From: Paracidovorax avenae
GTDB taxonomy: Bacteria > Pseudomonadota > Gammaproteobacteria > Burkholderiales > Burkholderiaceae_C
Length of the DNA stretch: 64,000 nucleotides
Direction: 5' to 3'
Assembly (NCBI RefSeq): GCF_040892545.1
Contig: NZ_CP156079.1
Location: 620,001-684,000 of the forward strand
Notes under the pieces: generated by a model
Databases searched by the model: none
What the model was told of the DNA's origin: nothing
What the model saw: only the letters and a program-made list of their open reading frames with translations
Made by a program: the position numbers and the translations under genes
Shown here: one piece after another, positions 49,194 through 58,070 of the stretch
How the letters are laid out: every line of letters starts with the position of its first letter
How positions within the stretch are numbered: position 1 is the stretch's first letter

Positions 49194-49255
49194 TGCGGCC
49201 CCGCCGCGGTCGCCCGCCCGTCTTCCGCTTCTTCCCGTTTCTTTTCGCAACCTGA
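49193..49255 (+). CDS. Second small ORF (20 codons) before mgtC
   Basis: The peptide is MRPRRGRPPVFRFFPFLFAT. It starts at a TGATG overlap with the stop of the preceding gene and ends 31 nt before the mgtC ATG. Pro, Arg and Phe make up most of it. It could be a second leader peptide, by analogy with the Salmonella mgtC leader that carries two short ORFs, or a relay ORF, or chance. Confidence 0.35.
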   Translation: MRPRRGRPPVFRFFPFLFAT

Positions 49256-49286
49256 CCGACCGGCCCCGCCGCATCCGGACCGCACC

Positions 49287-50003
49287 ATGCAATTCCTCCG
49301 CCATTTCCACCTGTTTCCCTTCCTCGACACCCTGGTCAGCCTGCTCACCGCCTTCGGGCTGGGTGCGGCGATCGGGCTGGAGCGGCAGATCCGCCAGCGG
49401 ACGGCAGGGCTGCGCACCAACACGCTCGTGGCCGTAGGGGCCGCGGCGTTCGTGGTGCTGGCCGACCGGCTCGAGGGGCCTTCCGGCGCGGTGCGCGTGA
49501 TCGCCTACGTGGTGTCGGGCGTGGGCTTCCTGGGCGCGGGGGCGATCATGAAGGAGGGCGCGAACATCACCGGGCTCAACACGGCGGCGACGCTCTGGGG
49601 CTCCGCGGCCGTCGGCGCCTGCGCGGGATCGCACCTCGTGGCCGAGGCGGTGCTGGCCGCACTGTTCGTGCTGGCGAGCAACACGCTGCTGCGCCCCGTG
49701 GCCAACCGCATCAACCGGCGCCCGGTGCAGGAAGCCACGAGCGAGGCCATCTACACCGTCTATGTGCTGTGCGAACGCGGCGTCCACGGCGAGGTGCGCG
49801 AGCGCATGGTGGAGCTGCTGGAGGGGGCGAACTACCCGGTGCGCGGCGTGGGCCAGCATGCCTTCGGGCGCACCGAGACCGAGATCGAGGCCACGCTCTA
49901 CGCCACGGCGGTGGAGGCCGACGAACTGGATGCCGTGATGCGTGCGATCGAGGCCCTGCCGGGCGTGCTGCAGGCGTTCTGGAACGCCGGCTCGGAGGAA
50001 TAG
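49287..50003 (+). CDS. mgtC: MgtC/SapB family membrane protein
   Basis: A 238-residue inner-membrane protein. The MgtC membrane domain covers residues 10-140: LTAFGLGAAIGLERQIRQR with the family Arg, TAGLRTNTLVAVGAAAFVVL, GVGFLGAGAIMKEGANITGL and NTAATLWGSAAVGACAG. A C-terminal ACT-like domain (about 155-235) is present, as in Salmonella MgtC. MgtC proteins help bacteria grow at low magnesium and inside host cells, in Salmonella by inhibiting the F1Fo ATP synthase. The long leader upstream suggests post-initiation control. Confidence 0.92.
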   Translation: MQFLRHFHLFPFLDTLVSLLTAFGLGAAIGLERQIRQRTAGLRTNTLVAVGAAAFVVLADRLEGPSGAVRVIAYVVSGVGFLGAGAIMKEGANITGLNTAATLWGSAAVGACAGSHLVAEAVLAALFVLASNTLLRPVANRINRRPVQEATSEAIYTVYVLCERGVHGEVRERMVELLEGANYPVRGVGQHAFGRTETEIEATLYATAVEADELDAVMRAIEALPGVLQAFWNAGSEE

Positions 50004-50039
50004 GCCCGCGGGCGATGGGCGCCCGGGCGCCTCATCGCC

Positions 50040-50852
50040 TTATCTCTTGAGTGCGGCGCAATGGTCCGTGGGTGGCAGGGGAGCGGTGGGCAGGACCGTA
50101 TCGGCGGCGTCCCCGGGCAGCGGATCGGTGGCGGATTGCGCCTGCGCGATCGCGATGCGGGCCTGCACGCCCGCGTCCCAGTGCAGCGGCACGCCGAGGT
50201 CGCGGCGCGCGTGGCCCGCGCCCGTGACCAGCAGCACCGTCTGCCCCGGCCGTCGCGCGCCGGCTGCCGTCCGCGCCAGGCTGTCGTCGCGCGCGATCTG
50301 GATGCGGGCCATGCCGGGCAGCTGCGACGCGGGCAGCAGGCCGCAGTGGCCGGCCTCCATCGCCTCGACCTGCCGGCGCAGCACAGGTGCCGGCACGCGG
50401 CCGTCCCAGGCCGTATCCTGCATGGCCTCGCGCATCCGCGCGCGGGGCAGGTTGCCGCCGAGCACCGGAACGCCGGCACGCACGGCCTCCATCACCACCG
50501 GGCCGTAGTGCGCCCAGGGCCAGGCCGCATCGTTCCATGCGAGCGCTTCACGCACGGCGGATTCGGTGGCATCGCGGGGCAGGCCGGCCGTGCCGTGGCC
50601 GGCCTCGGCCATCTCGATCACCAGCGCCGCCAGTTGCCCGCGGCCTGCCAGCGAGGCGACGGCCTCGCGCTCCAGCCGCTGGTGGTCGGGCGCGTCGTGC
50701 TGCTCGCCCAGGAGCAGGATGTCGGCGGGCAGCAGCGCCTGCCAGGGATCGCTGCCGGCAGGCGGGGAGGGCGGGGCGGGGCTGGCGCACGCCGCGGCCA
50801 GGACCAGCAGGGCCAGGGAGGCGGCGCGCCGCAAGCGGATGGGCAGGTGCAT
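50040..50852 (-). CDS. ChaN-family haem-binding-like lipoprotein
   Basis: A 270-residue lipoprotein (signal MHLPIRLRRAASLALLVL, lipobox AAAC with Cys near residue 22). The body has the ChaN domain: DILLLGEQHDAPDHQRLERE near residue 43, LVIEMAEAG, ALAWNDAAWPWAHYGPVVM and the late VLLVTGAGHARRDLGVPL with its His. Campylobacter ChaN binds haem through such histidines; the role elsewhere is unclear. It converges on mgtC and diverges from narX across an FNR-like box. Confidence 0.8.
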   Translation of the reverse strand: MHLPIRLRRAASLALLVLAAACASPAPPSPPAGSDPWQALLPADILLLGEQHDAPDHQRLEREAVASLAGRGQLAALVIEMAEAGHGTAGLPRDATESAVREALAWNDAAWPWAHYGPVVMEAVRAGVPVLGGNLPRARMREAMQDTAWDGRVPAPVLRRQVEAMEAGHCGLLPASQLPGMARIQIARDDSLARTAAGARRPGQTVLLVTGAGHARRDLGVPLHWDAGVQARIAIAQAQSATDPLPGDAADTVLPTAPLPPTDHCAALKR

Positions 50853-50900
50853 GGCCGGCACCTTAACCCATCGCGGCGGACGGCCCGGAAGGTCTCTGGC

Positions 50901-50914
50901 TTGACTTGCATCAA
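50901..50914. promoter_or_regulatory. FNR/ANR-type box between chaN-like gene and narX
   Basis: TTGACTTGCATCAA matches the FNR consensus TTGAT-N4-ATCAA at nine of ten positions. Oxygen-responsive control fits the nitrate locus. It lies only 11 bp before the first narX ATG, so if it activates narX the transcript start would fall near the second ATG at 50950. Confidence 0.65.
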
Positions 50915-50925
50915 GGGTTGCGGCC

Positions 50926-52860
50926 ATGCCCGTTCCTACACTGCCGGCCATGCGCAGGCCCCTTACCCTGACCACCCGGCTGCTCGCCATCGGCAGCGGC
51001 TTTCTTGCCGTCGCCCTGCTGTCCGTCGCCTTCACGCTGTGGATCACCTGGAAGCTCGAAGGCGGCGCCGCGGCCGTGAACGAGGCGGGCCGCCTGCGCA
51101 TGGCGATGATGCGCATGGCGCTGGCCGGGCGGGCCGAGGCCCCGGAGGCGCTGGCGCCGCTGTCCGGCCGGTTCGATGCCGGCCTGGACCTGCTGCGCCA
51201 GGGGGACCCCGCCCGGCCCCTGTCCGTGCCCTGGAACGAAGACACGCGGGCACGCTTCGCCCGCATCGTGGAAGACTGGGGCCGGCTGCGCGACGGCCGC
51301 GCCGCGCCGGACGTCGCCCGGGCGGATGCCTTCGTGGCGCGCGTGGACGGCTTCGTGGAGGCGATCGAGCGCCAGATGGCGCGGTGGACCGCGGCGCTGC
51401 ACCTGTTCCAGCTGGCGATGATGGCCGTGGCGATCGCTGCGGCGGTGGCCTTCATGGCCGTGAGCCACTGGCTGGTGCTCGCGCCGGTCGCGCGGCTGCA
51501 GCAGGCCCTGGCCCGCATGCGGCAGGGCAACCTGCGCACGCGGCTGCCGGTGGAGTCGCAGGACGAGTTCGGCCAGCTCGCCACGGGTTTCAACCTGATG
51601 GCGCACGCACTGCAGTCGTCCCACCAGGACCTGGAGCGCAAGGTGGCCGAGAAGACCTCGCGCCTGGAAGAGCGCAACGCGCGGCTGGCGGCGCTCTACG
51701 AGGTGAGCGCCCAGGTCTCCGGGGCCGGCAGCCTGGACGCACTGGCGCGCGGCTTCGTGCAGCGGGTGCGCGAGATCGCGCGGGCGGACGCCGCCGCCAT
51801 GCGCTGGTCGGACGAGGCCAACGAGCGCTACATGCTGCTGGCCGGTGACGGGCTCCCCGAAAGCCTGGTGCAGGGCGAGCACTGCCTGCCCACCGGCAAC
51901 TGCCATTGCGGCCAGCCGGAGGGCGCCGCGCGCCTGCGCGTCATCCCGATTCTTCCCGGTGCAACGGCCGGCATGCCGCACTGTGGCGAGGCCGGCTACC
52001 AGACCCTGGTGCTGGTGCCGGTGCGCACGCAGCAGCGCGTGCTGGGCGAGGTGGACCTGTTCTTCCGCTCGGCGACCGAGATCGAGCCCGGCATGCAGGA
52101 AATGCTGGAGGCCATGGCGAGCCATCTCGCGACGGCGATGGAGGGACTGCGTGCCACCGCGCTTGATCGCGAGGCCGCCGTGGCGCAGGAGCGCTCCTTC
52201 ATCGCGCGGGAGCTGCACGACTCCATCGCGCAGTCGCTGGCCTTCCTGAAGATCCAGACGCAGCTGCTGCGCGACGCGGTGGGCCGGGGCGACGATGCGG
52301 CGCGCGACCGCAGCATGGGCGAGCTGGACGTGGGCGTGCGCGGCTGCTATGCCGACGTGCGCGAACTGCTGCTGCATTTCCGCACCCGCACCAGCGAGGA
52401 AGACATCGAGGGCGCGCTGCGCGCCACGCTGTCCAAGTTCGGGCACCAGACCGGCATCGCGCACGGGCTGTCGATGGCCGGCCACGGGCTGCCGCTCGCG
52501 CCCGATGTGCAGGTGCAGGTACTGCACATGGTGCAGGAGGCGCTGTCCAACGTGCGCAAGCACTCGGGCGCACGCCGGGTGGAGGTGCGCGTGCAGCGCG
52601 AGCCGCACTGGCGCTTCGAGGTGGAGGACGACGGCCGCGGGTTCGACGCGGCCTCCGTGCCGCCCGACTCCGTGCACGTGGGCCTGGGCATCATGCGCGA
52701 GCGGGCGGAGCGCGTGGGCGCGCAGGTCAGCATCGAGGCGGCACCCGGGCGCGGCACGCGGGTGCGCATCGACCTCCCGGCGGCCGGGGAGCCCGGCGCC
52801 GACGACGCCGCCGCGACGGCGAGCTTCTCCATTTCCGATTTCGCGCCGCTCGCGTCCTGA
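50926..52860 (+). CDS. narX: Nitrate/nitrite sensor histidine kinase NarX
   Basis: A 644-residue sensor kinase. The periplasmic sensor between two membrane segments (about 17-42 and 160-185) contains the nitrate-binding P-box AAVNEAGRLRMAMMRMAL (about 50-67). A HAMP region and the NarX central module follow, with its cysteine cluster (HCLPTGNCHCG and PHCGEAGY, about 320-345). The HPK7-type H-box RSFIARELHDSIAQSLAFL has its phospho-His near 431, and the ATPase domain has VEDDGRGFD and GLGIMRERAERVGA. It phosphorylates the adjacent NarL. A second ATG at 50950 may be the true start. Confidence 0.95.
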   Translation: MPVPTLPAMRRPLTLTTRLLAIGSGFLAVALLSVAFTLWITWKLEGGAAAVNEAGRLRMAMMRMALAGRAEAPEALAPLSGRFDAGLDLLRQGDPARPLSVPWNEDTRARFARIVEDWGRLRDGRAAPDVARADAFVARVDGFVEAIERQMARWTAALHLFQLAMMAVAIAAAVAFMAVSHWLVLAPVARLQQALARMRQGNLRTRLPVESQDEFGQLATGFNLMAHALQSSHQDLERKVAEKTSRLEERNARLAALYEVSAQVSGAGSLDALARGFVQRVREIARADAAAMRWSDEANERYMLLAGDGLPESLVQGEHCLPTGNCHCGQPEGAARLRVIPILPGATAGMPHCGEAGYQTLVLVPVRTQQRVLGEVDLFFRSATEIEPGMQEMLEAMASHLATAMEGLRATALDREAAVAQERSFIARELHDSIAQSLAFLKIQTQLLRDAVGRGDDAARDRSMGELDVGVRGCYADVRELLLHFRTRTSEEDIEGALRATLSKFGHQTGIAHGLSMAGHGLPLAPDVQVQVLHMVQEALSNVRKHSGARRVEVRVQREPHWRFEVEDDGRGFDAASVPPDSVHVGLGIMRERAERVGAQVSIEAAPGRGTRVRIDLPAAGEPGADDAAATASFSISDFAPLAS

Positions 52861-52872
52861 GCACCACGTTCC

Positions 52873-53631
52873 ATGGCTTCCGACCCCCTGCCGCCCCGCA
52901 GCCCCTCCCTGGCGCCGGACGCCGCGCCCCTGCGGGTGTTCGTGGTGGACGACCATACGCTCTTCCGGCGTGGCCTGATCGCCCTGCTGTCGCAGTACCC
53001 GTCGCTGCGCGTGGTGGGGGAGGCCGGCGATGCCGGCGAGGCCCTGCGGCTGGCACCGCCGCTCGCGCCGCAGGTATTGCTGCTGGACAACCACCTGCCG
53101 GGGGTGCGCGGCATTGACGCCATCCGCGGCCTGCGCGAGGCCATGCCGGGCGTGCGGGTGCTGATGCTGACGGTGAGCGAGGATGGCGAGGATCTCGCCC
53201 AGGCGCTGCGCCAGGGGGCCCAGGGCTACCTGCTCAAGACCATCGAAGGCGACCTGCTGGCCGATGCCATCGGCCGGGCCGCGCGGGGCGAGCCGGTGGT
53301 GAGCATGGAGCTGATGGGCAAGCTCGTGGCGGCCTTCCAGGCGCAGGGCGGCCCGTCCGCGGTGCCGGCGCGCGGGCCGGAGGTCGCCGGCGGAGCCGCC
53401 ATCGTGTGCGAACCGGAGGACGCGGCTCCCGGCGGCGCATCCCCGCTGTCGCCGCGCGAGGAGGATGTACTGCGCGAGATCGCGCGCGGCGCGAGCAACA
53501 AGGAAATCGCCCGTGCGCTCGACATCGCCGAGACCACGGTGAAGATCCACGTGCAGCACATCCTGCGCAAGCTGGGGCTGAGTTCGCGCGTGCAGGCGGC
53601 GGTTTATGCGTCGGAGCGCCAGCGCGAGTAG
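52873..53631 (+). CDS. narL: Nitrate/nitrite response regulator NarL
   Basis: A 252-residue response regulator, 12 bp after narX. The receiver domain (about 20-140) has VVDDHTLFRRG, the phospho-acceptor Asp72 in VLLLDNHLPGVRG and GYLLKTIEGDLL. A Gly/Pro/Ala linker of about 35 residues leads to the LuxR-type helix-turn-helix (about 190-250: LSPREEDVLREIARGASNKE, then IARALDIAETTVKIHVQHIL). It should activate narK and narG in nitrate. Its 3' end overlaps that of the convergent MFS gene by 28 bp. Confidence 0.95.
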   Translation: MASDPLPPRSPSLAPDAAPLRVFVVDDHTLFRRGLIALLSQYPSLRVVGEAGDAGEALRLAPPLAPQVLLLDNHLPGVRGIDAIRGLREAMPGVRVLMLTVSEDGEDLAQALRQGAQGYLLKTIEGDLLADAIGRAARGEPVVSMELMGKLVAAFQAQGGPSAVPARGPEVAGGAAIVCEPEDAAPGGASPLSPREEDVLREIARGASNKEIARALDIAETTVKIHVQHILRKLGLSSRVQAAVYASERQRE

Positions 53632-54887
53632 GCGGGCGGCGCGCCGGTGCCTCCGGCCCATGCGTCCGCCGCACAGCGCCGCGCCCACCACCATGCCAGG
53701 CCGGCGGCCAGCGCCAGGCCCGCGAGCATGGCGACCGAGCCCGCGGCGTCGAGCGCCACGCCCGCGGCCAGAGGCACGAGCATGCGGCTGGCGGCGAACA
53801 GGCTGGCCTGCAGTCCGTAATCGAAGGCCTGCGAGCGTGGCCGGGCGAACTTCATCATGAAGCCGAACACGCAGGCCGAAGACGCCCCCATGGCCAATGC
53901 CACGCCGAGCACTGCCGCGGCCATGCCGGCCATGGGTGCGCCTGCCGCCACCACGGCGGCCAGAAGGGCCAGCGCAGCCGTGTTGAGCCCCGCATAGAGC
54001 GGCAGGGCGCGCGCCGTGCCCAGGCGCCGGGTGATCTGGGGCGACGCCGCTGCGGATACCGCGGCCACTACGCCGCCGCCCAGGCCTGCCAGCCAGGCGG
54101 CCTGCTCGGCGGCGAAGCCGTGGTCGAGCAGCAGCGGCTTGAGATAGAACCAGGCCGCACCGATGAAAGGAAAGTAGCTGACCAGCACCAGGGTCCAGTG
54201 CCAGGCGCCGGGCTGGGTGCCGTAGCCGCGTACCTGCGCCGCCAGGCCGGGAGCCGTGGACCGTTGCGGGGGGCCTGGCTCCTGATCGGGCTCCCGGCGC
54301 ACCGCCCAGGCCAGCAGCAGGGCGCCCAGCACCAGCGCGCCCGCCAGGCTCAGGAACGGCGCCCGCCAGCCCCAGCGCGCCTGCACGAGCAGCATGGCAC
54401 CGCCGCCGACGATGGCCCCCAGCGACAGTGCCGCCGCGCGCACGCCGCCAGCGCGCATGCGCTCCCCGGGAGGCAGAAGGCGGATGGCCAGCGCGCTGAC
54501 GGGAATGTCGGCCCAGGTCGCGGACAGCGCGGCGGCGAAGGCCAGACCGAACAGCCAGAGCCGCTCGGCCAGCAACTGCTGCCAGCCCAGGGCCAGCAGC
54601 ACGACCGCGTAGGCCAGGACCAGGGCCAGCGCCCAGGCGCGGTAGCGCGACCGGCCTCGGGCATCGCGCGCTTCCACTGGCGCGGCCAGCGCGAATTTGG
54701 CCAGCGCGGGCAGGCCCGCGAGCTGGAACAGGCCGATGGCCGTGCCCGACCAGCCGTGCTGCCGCATGACCAGCGGCAGGCCCAGCCAGAGATAGACGCT
54801 GGGCGCGGTCAATGCCAGGTGCAGCCAGCCGAACAACGCCTGCAGCAGCCAGGCGGGACGTCGCGCAGGGTTGGAGGCGGTATTCAT
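53604..54887 (-). CDS. MFS transporter of the iron-type cassette
   Basis: A 427-residue transporter with twelve predicted membrane segments and the MFS loop GDARGR-like EARDARGRSRYRAWAL between segments 2 and 3. Its N-terminal tail MNTASNPARRPAWLLQALFG is short. The nearest type I can suggest is RhtX/AmpG-like siderophore or small-molecule permeases, given the neighbouring TonB receptor. Direction of transport cannot be told. Its start overlaps the methyltransferase stop (ATGA), and its end overlaps narL. Confidence 0.8.
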   Translation of the reverse strand: MNTASNPARRPAWLLQALFGWLHLALTAPSVYLWLGLPLVMRQHGWSGTAIGLFQLAGLPALAKFALAAPVEARDARGRSRYRAWALALVLAYAVVLLALGWQQLLAERLWLFGLAFAAALSATWADIPVSALAIRLLPPGERMRAGGVRAAALSLGAIVGGGAMLLVQARWGWRAPFLSLAGALVLGALLLAWAVRREPDQEPGPPQRSTAPGLAAQVRGYGTQPGAWHWTLVLVSYFPFIGAAWFYLKPLLLDHGFAAEQAAWLAGLGGGVVAAVSAAASPQITRRLGTARALPLYAGLNTAALALLAAVVAAGAPMAGMAAAVLGVALAMGASSACVFGFMMKFARPRSQAFDYGLQASLFAASRMLVPLAAGVALDAAGSVAMLAGLALAAGLAWWWARRCAADAWAGGTGAPPAYSRWRSDA

Positions 54888-55939
54888 GGAAGGGCCTTGC
54901 GGGCCACGAGCACGGTCAGCGGTGCCATGGGAAAGCCACGCGCTTCCATGCGCTGGATCTGCACGAAGCCAGCCCGTGCCAGCATGGCTTCGGGCACCCC
55001 GCGCTCGGCCACGTGGCGGCCGAGCATGCGCATGGGCAGGTAGTAGGGCAGGGTGCGCAGTGCCTCTTCGGCTGTGTCGTCCACCTCGGCATGGGCGCAG
55101 ACGAAGACCCCGCCCGGCTCCAGGGCGTCGAAGACTTTGGCGATTACGGCGGCCGCATCGGGCACGAAGTGCAGGACCGAGGAGCACCAGACCAGGTCGT
55201 AACCGCTGCCGAAGCCTTCCCGGGCGAGATCGCCTCCCAGTGCGACGAAGCGATCGGCCAGCCCCGCCTGCCGTGCGTTCCGCGCCGCCACGGTCACGGC
55301 CTCGGGCCAGTCGAAGACGGTGGCCCGCAATGCAGGCTGGCAGCGCAGCCACGCCAGTGCGATCCAGCCGGGGCCGCCGCCCAGGTCCAGCATGTTGCGG
55401 GCGGCGGCGGCTTCGGGCACCTGCTGCAGCACCTGCAGCGCGGCGGGCACGCTGACGGCGCGCTGCTCCTGGTCGAGTTGGGCGCGCGCGGCCTCGGCCC
55501 AGCCCTCGGCAGTGCCTGCGGCCAGCGGCGCGGTGGCTCCGTCGCCCTCGGGGCCGTGCTCCACCAGGCCACGCAACCGGCCGGCTGCGTTGCGCAGCGA
55601 GCGCAGCCGGAACAGCCAGGCCGCGGCGCACGATTCGGGCGAGGCGCCGTGCAGGTAGCGCAGGGCGCTGGCGCTCAACTGGTAGCTGGCGGACGCGTCC
55701 GCGCTGCGCTGCAGGAGGCCCATGGCCCACAACAGTTCCAGCCAGTGCGCGGTGTTGGCCTCGTGCCAGCCGAGGGCCCGCGCCAGTTCGGGGGCGGAGT
55801 GCTGCGTGGCCAGCCGGTCCAAGGCGCCGGATTCGATCGCCAGCACCAGGGCCTCGGCCTGCACCTGGGCGGCTGCGAGATTCCACAGGGGCTGCAGCGC
55901 GTGGTCGCCGGACCGGGAGGCGGAAAGATGGGTGGGCAT
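54884..55939 (-). CDS. SAM-dependent O-methyltransferase (acetylserotonin/hydroxyneurosporene type)
   Basis: A 351-residue enzyme. An N-terminal dimerisation winged-helix domain (about 20-110, LVLAIESGALDRLATQHSAP) precedes the Rossmann domain with SAM motif I NMLDLGGGPGWIALAWL (about 181-197) and motif region VWCSSVLHFVPDAAAVIAKV. This is the plant-like O-methyltransferase fold used on phenolic or polyketide substrates. It lies between the TonB receptor and MFS genes in one operon, so it may modify an iron-chelating small molecule; that is inference. Confidence 0.82.
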   Translation of the reverse strand: MPTHLSASRSGDHALQPLWNLAAAQVQAEALVLAIESGALDRLATQHSAPELARALGWHEANTAHWLELLWAMGLLQRSADASASYQLSASALRYLHGASPESCAAAWLFRLRSLRNAAGRLRGLVEHGPEGDGATAPLAAGTAEGWAEAARAQLDQEQRAVSVPAALQVLQQVPEAAAARNMLDLGGGPGWIALAWLRCQPALRATVFDWPEAVTVAARNARQAGLADRFVALGGDLAREGFGSGYDLVWCSSVLHFVPDAAAVIAKVFDALEPGGVFVCAHAEVDDTAEEALRTLPYYLPMRMLGRHVAERGVPEAMLARAGFVQIQRMEARGFPMAPLTVLVARKALP

Positions 55940-55965
55940 GGGGTGTTCCTTTCTCGTGTGACCGT

Positions 55966-57966
55966 TCACAAGCGCCAGGTCAGGCGCAGGCCGAACTCGC
56001 GCGGTGGGCTGTAGACCACGACCTGGCCGTTGAGGTAGCCCGCGGCGTCATAGCGCCGGTCGGCCGCGTTGCGCAGGTAGGCGGCGATGTCCCAGGGGCC
56101 GCTGGCGTAGCCGGCCGAGAGGTGGACCAGTCCATAGCCGGGGCGGCGGTGGTCGTTGGCCGCGTCCAGATAGACCTTGCCCGTGCCCTGCACGGCGGCC
56201 TGGGCCCACCAGCCCCCGGGCGCGTCGTAGCGCAGGGCCACATGCAGGTTGGCGTCGGGAGCGAAAGGATTGCGGTGGCCGTCGTAGACGGCGGTGCCGT
56301 CGTGGAAGCGGCCGAAGCGCGTACGGTTCAGCCCCAGGGCGGTCCTGAGCTGCCAGCCATCGCCGAACACGTAGTCCAGCTCCAGGTCCGCGCCCGTGGA
56401 GCGCGCCCGCGCGGCATTGGTGATGTAGACGACGCCTGGCAGCCCCATCTGCTGCACCTGCATGTCGCGCACTTGCTGGGTGTAGAGCGACGCCGCATAG
56501 CGCAGCCGCTGGCCGGCGAGGCGGCCCTTGGCGCCGATTTCCCAGGCGCGCACGGTCTCGGGCGCGTAGGCCGCATAGCCCATGGCCGGCGAGAACACGT
56601 TGAAACCGCCCGCGCGGTAGCCCCCGCTGACGCTGGCATAGACCAGGGCCTGCGGCGACCACTGGTACTGCAGCGACAGCTTGGGGCTGAGGCGCGACCA
56701 GTCGTCGCTGCGCGCCGCGGCGCCCGCGGGCGCGAGCTCGACGCGGTTGCGCTCGATGCGCGCGCCCGCGGCCAGTGTCCAGCGATCGGCCAGGGGGACG
56801 GTCCAGTGCGTGAACAGCGCGGCCGTGCCGCCCTGGAGCCGGGCCGTGGGGCGCATCAGGGCGGCAGGCAGCTTCTGCTCGTAGCGCAGGTCATGGTCGT
56901 CGCGGTCCACGTACAGGCCTGCCAGCCAGCGCGCGCCGCGCAGGGCCCGGGATTCACCCTCCAGGCGCAGTTCCTGCGAGGTGGTAGCCAGGCGGTAGTC
57001 GCGGCCCACGTGCAGCAGGTCGGCGGGCTGGAAGTCCGTGTCCTGCAGGATGCGGTCGTCGAAGACATTGCGCGCGGTGATGGAGCGCAGCCGCAGTCCC
57101 GAGGCGAAGCGGTGCGACACGTCCAGCGACAGGGTCTGCCCGCGCGAGCGGTTCCAGCCCGCCGTGCCCGAGTTCACCGTGGCGCGCGGCGCGGCGATGC
57201 TGCCCCATTGCGCCGCGCCGTCGTCCCAGCGCTGCCCGGCGTAGCGCAGCGTGGCCTCGGTGCCGGCCGTGGGCGTCCAGCGCAGCGCCAGGCGGCCGCT
57301 GGCGCGGTCGCGGTCATCCAAGCGGTCACCCGTGCCCTGGTGGCGGATGAAGCCATCCTGGACGCGCGATTCGCCCGACAGGCCGATGAAGAGCTGGCCC
57401 GGCACCAGGACGCGGCCCAGCTCGAAGCTGCCGGCACGCCGGCCGTGGTTGCCGGCCTCGGCGCTGATCGATGCATGGGGCGTGTCGCCGGGCTGGCGCG
57501 TGACGATGCTGACCACGCCGGCTTCGGCATTGCGGCCGTACAGCGTCGATTGCGGGCCGCGCAGCACTTCCACGCGTTCCACGCCCTGCAGGTCGTGCTC
57601 GAAACCCTGGGCCATCAGCGTGGGAACGCCATCGACCAGCAGCAGGGTGGAGGAGGAAAACGACACGAAGTTGGCCGTGAGCCCGCGCATCACGGGTGGC
57701 TGCACGCCCGACTGGCCAAAGGCCTGGAACCCGAAACCCGGCACCTGCGCGGAGAGCGCGTCCAGCCCGTGTACGCCGGCCGACTCCAGCGCCGCGCCGT
57801 CGAAGACGGAAACGCTGGCGGGCACGGTGTCGAGGTTCTCGGCCTGCTTGTTCACGGTGACCGTGATGTCGGGCAGCGGCGCGCCGGGCGCGGGGGCCTG
57901 GGCTGCCGCGGCCAATGGTGCCCACGCCAGCGCGGCCTGCCAGCGAAGGGGAAAGGGAAGGGGCAT
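55966..57966 (-). CDS. TonB-dependent outer-membrane receptor
   Basis: A 666-residue receptor. A signal peptide (cleavage near AAAAQA) is followed by a TonB box-like DITVTVNKQ, the plug domain (about 35-150, with ERVEVLRGPQSTLYGRNAEA and GVVSIVTRQPG) and a beta barrel ending in FGLRLTWRL with a terminal hydrophobic residue before the Leu. Such receptors import siderophores, haem or other scarce ligands using TonB energy. It is first in the operon with the methyltransferase and MFS genes and diverges from an AraC regulator across a Fur-like site. Confidence 0.93.
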   Translation of the reverse strand: MPLPFPLRWQAALAWAPLAAAAQAPAPGAPLPDITVTVNKQAENLDTVPASVSVFDGAALESAGVHGLDALSAQVPGFGFQAFGQSGVQPPVMRGLTANFVSFSSSTLLLVDGVPTLMAQGFEHDLQGVERVEVLRGPQSTLYGRNAEAGVVSIVTRQPGDTPHASISAEAGNHGRRAGSFELGRVLVPGQLFIGLSGESRVQDGFIRHQGTGDRLDDRDRASGRLALRWTPTAGTEATLRYAGQRWDDGAAQWGSIAAPRATVNSGTAGWNRSRGQTLSLDVSHRFASGLRLRSITARNVFDDRILQDTDFQPADLLHVGRDYRLATTSQELRLEGESRALRGARWLAGLYVDRDDHDLRYEQKLPAALMRPTARLQGGTAALFTHWTVPLADRWTLAAGARIERNRVELAPAGAAARSDDWSRLSPKLSLQYQWSPQALVYASVSGGYRAGGFNVFSPAMGYAAYAPETVRAWEIGAKGRLAGQRLRYAASLYTQQVRDMQVQQMGLPGVVYITNAARARSTGADLELDYVFGDGWQLRTALGLNRTRFGRFHDGTAVYDGHRNPFAPDANLHVALRYDAPGGWWAQAAVQGTGKVYLDAANDHRRPGYGLVHLSAGYASGPWDIAAYLRNAADRRYDAAGYLNGQVVVYSPPREFGLRLTWRL

Positions 57967-58020
57967 GGTGTTCTCGTCCTCGTTCGAAAAGCTCTTGCAA
58001 GCGCATTTCGATGCTATTGG

Positions 58021-58041
58021 TGATGAGAATGGATATCATTT
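58021..58041. promoter_or_regulatory. Candidate Fur box in the TonB receptor / AraC divergent gap
   Basis: TGATGAGAATGGATATCATT resembles the Fur inverted repeat (AATGAGAAT-N-ATTATCATT type). It lies 55 bp upstream of the TonB receptor start and before the AraC gene, so iron could control both. Confidence 0.55.
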
Positions 58042-58070
58042 GGAAACATTTGCGCGCTGGCGAATTCCGT

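Noticed and set aside
45609-49859. Very long minus-strand open frame opposite the PAS-GGDEF-EAL gene and the mgtC region
   Set aside because: Only the first 849 bases encode a recognisable protein (PurU). The rest is Gly/Arg/His/Gln-rich and is the shadow of well-supported plus-strand genes, a common effect of high GC content.
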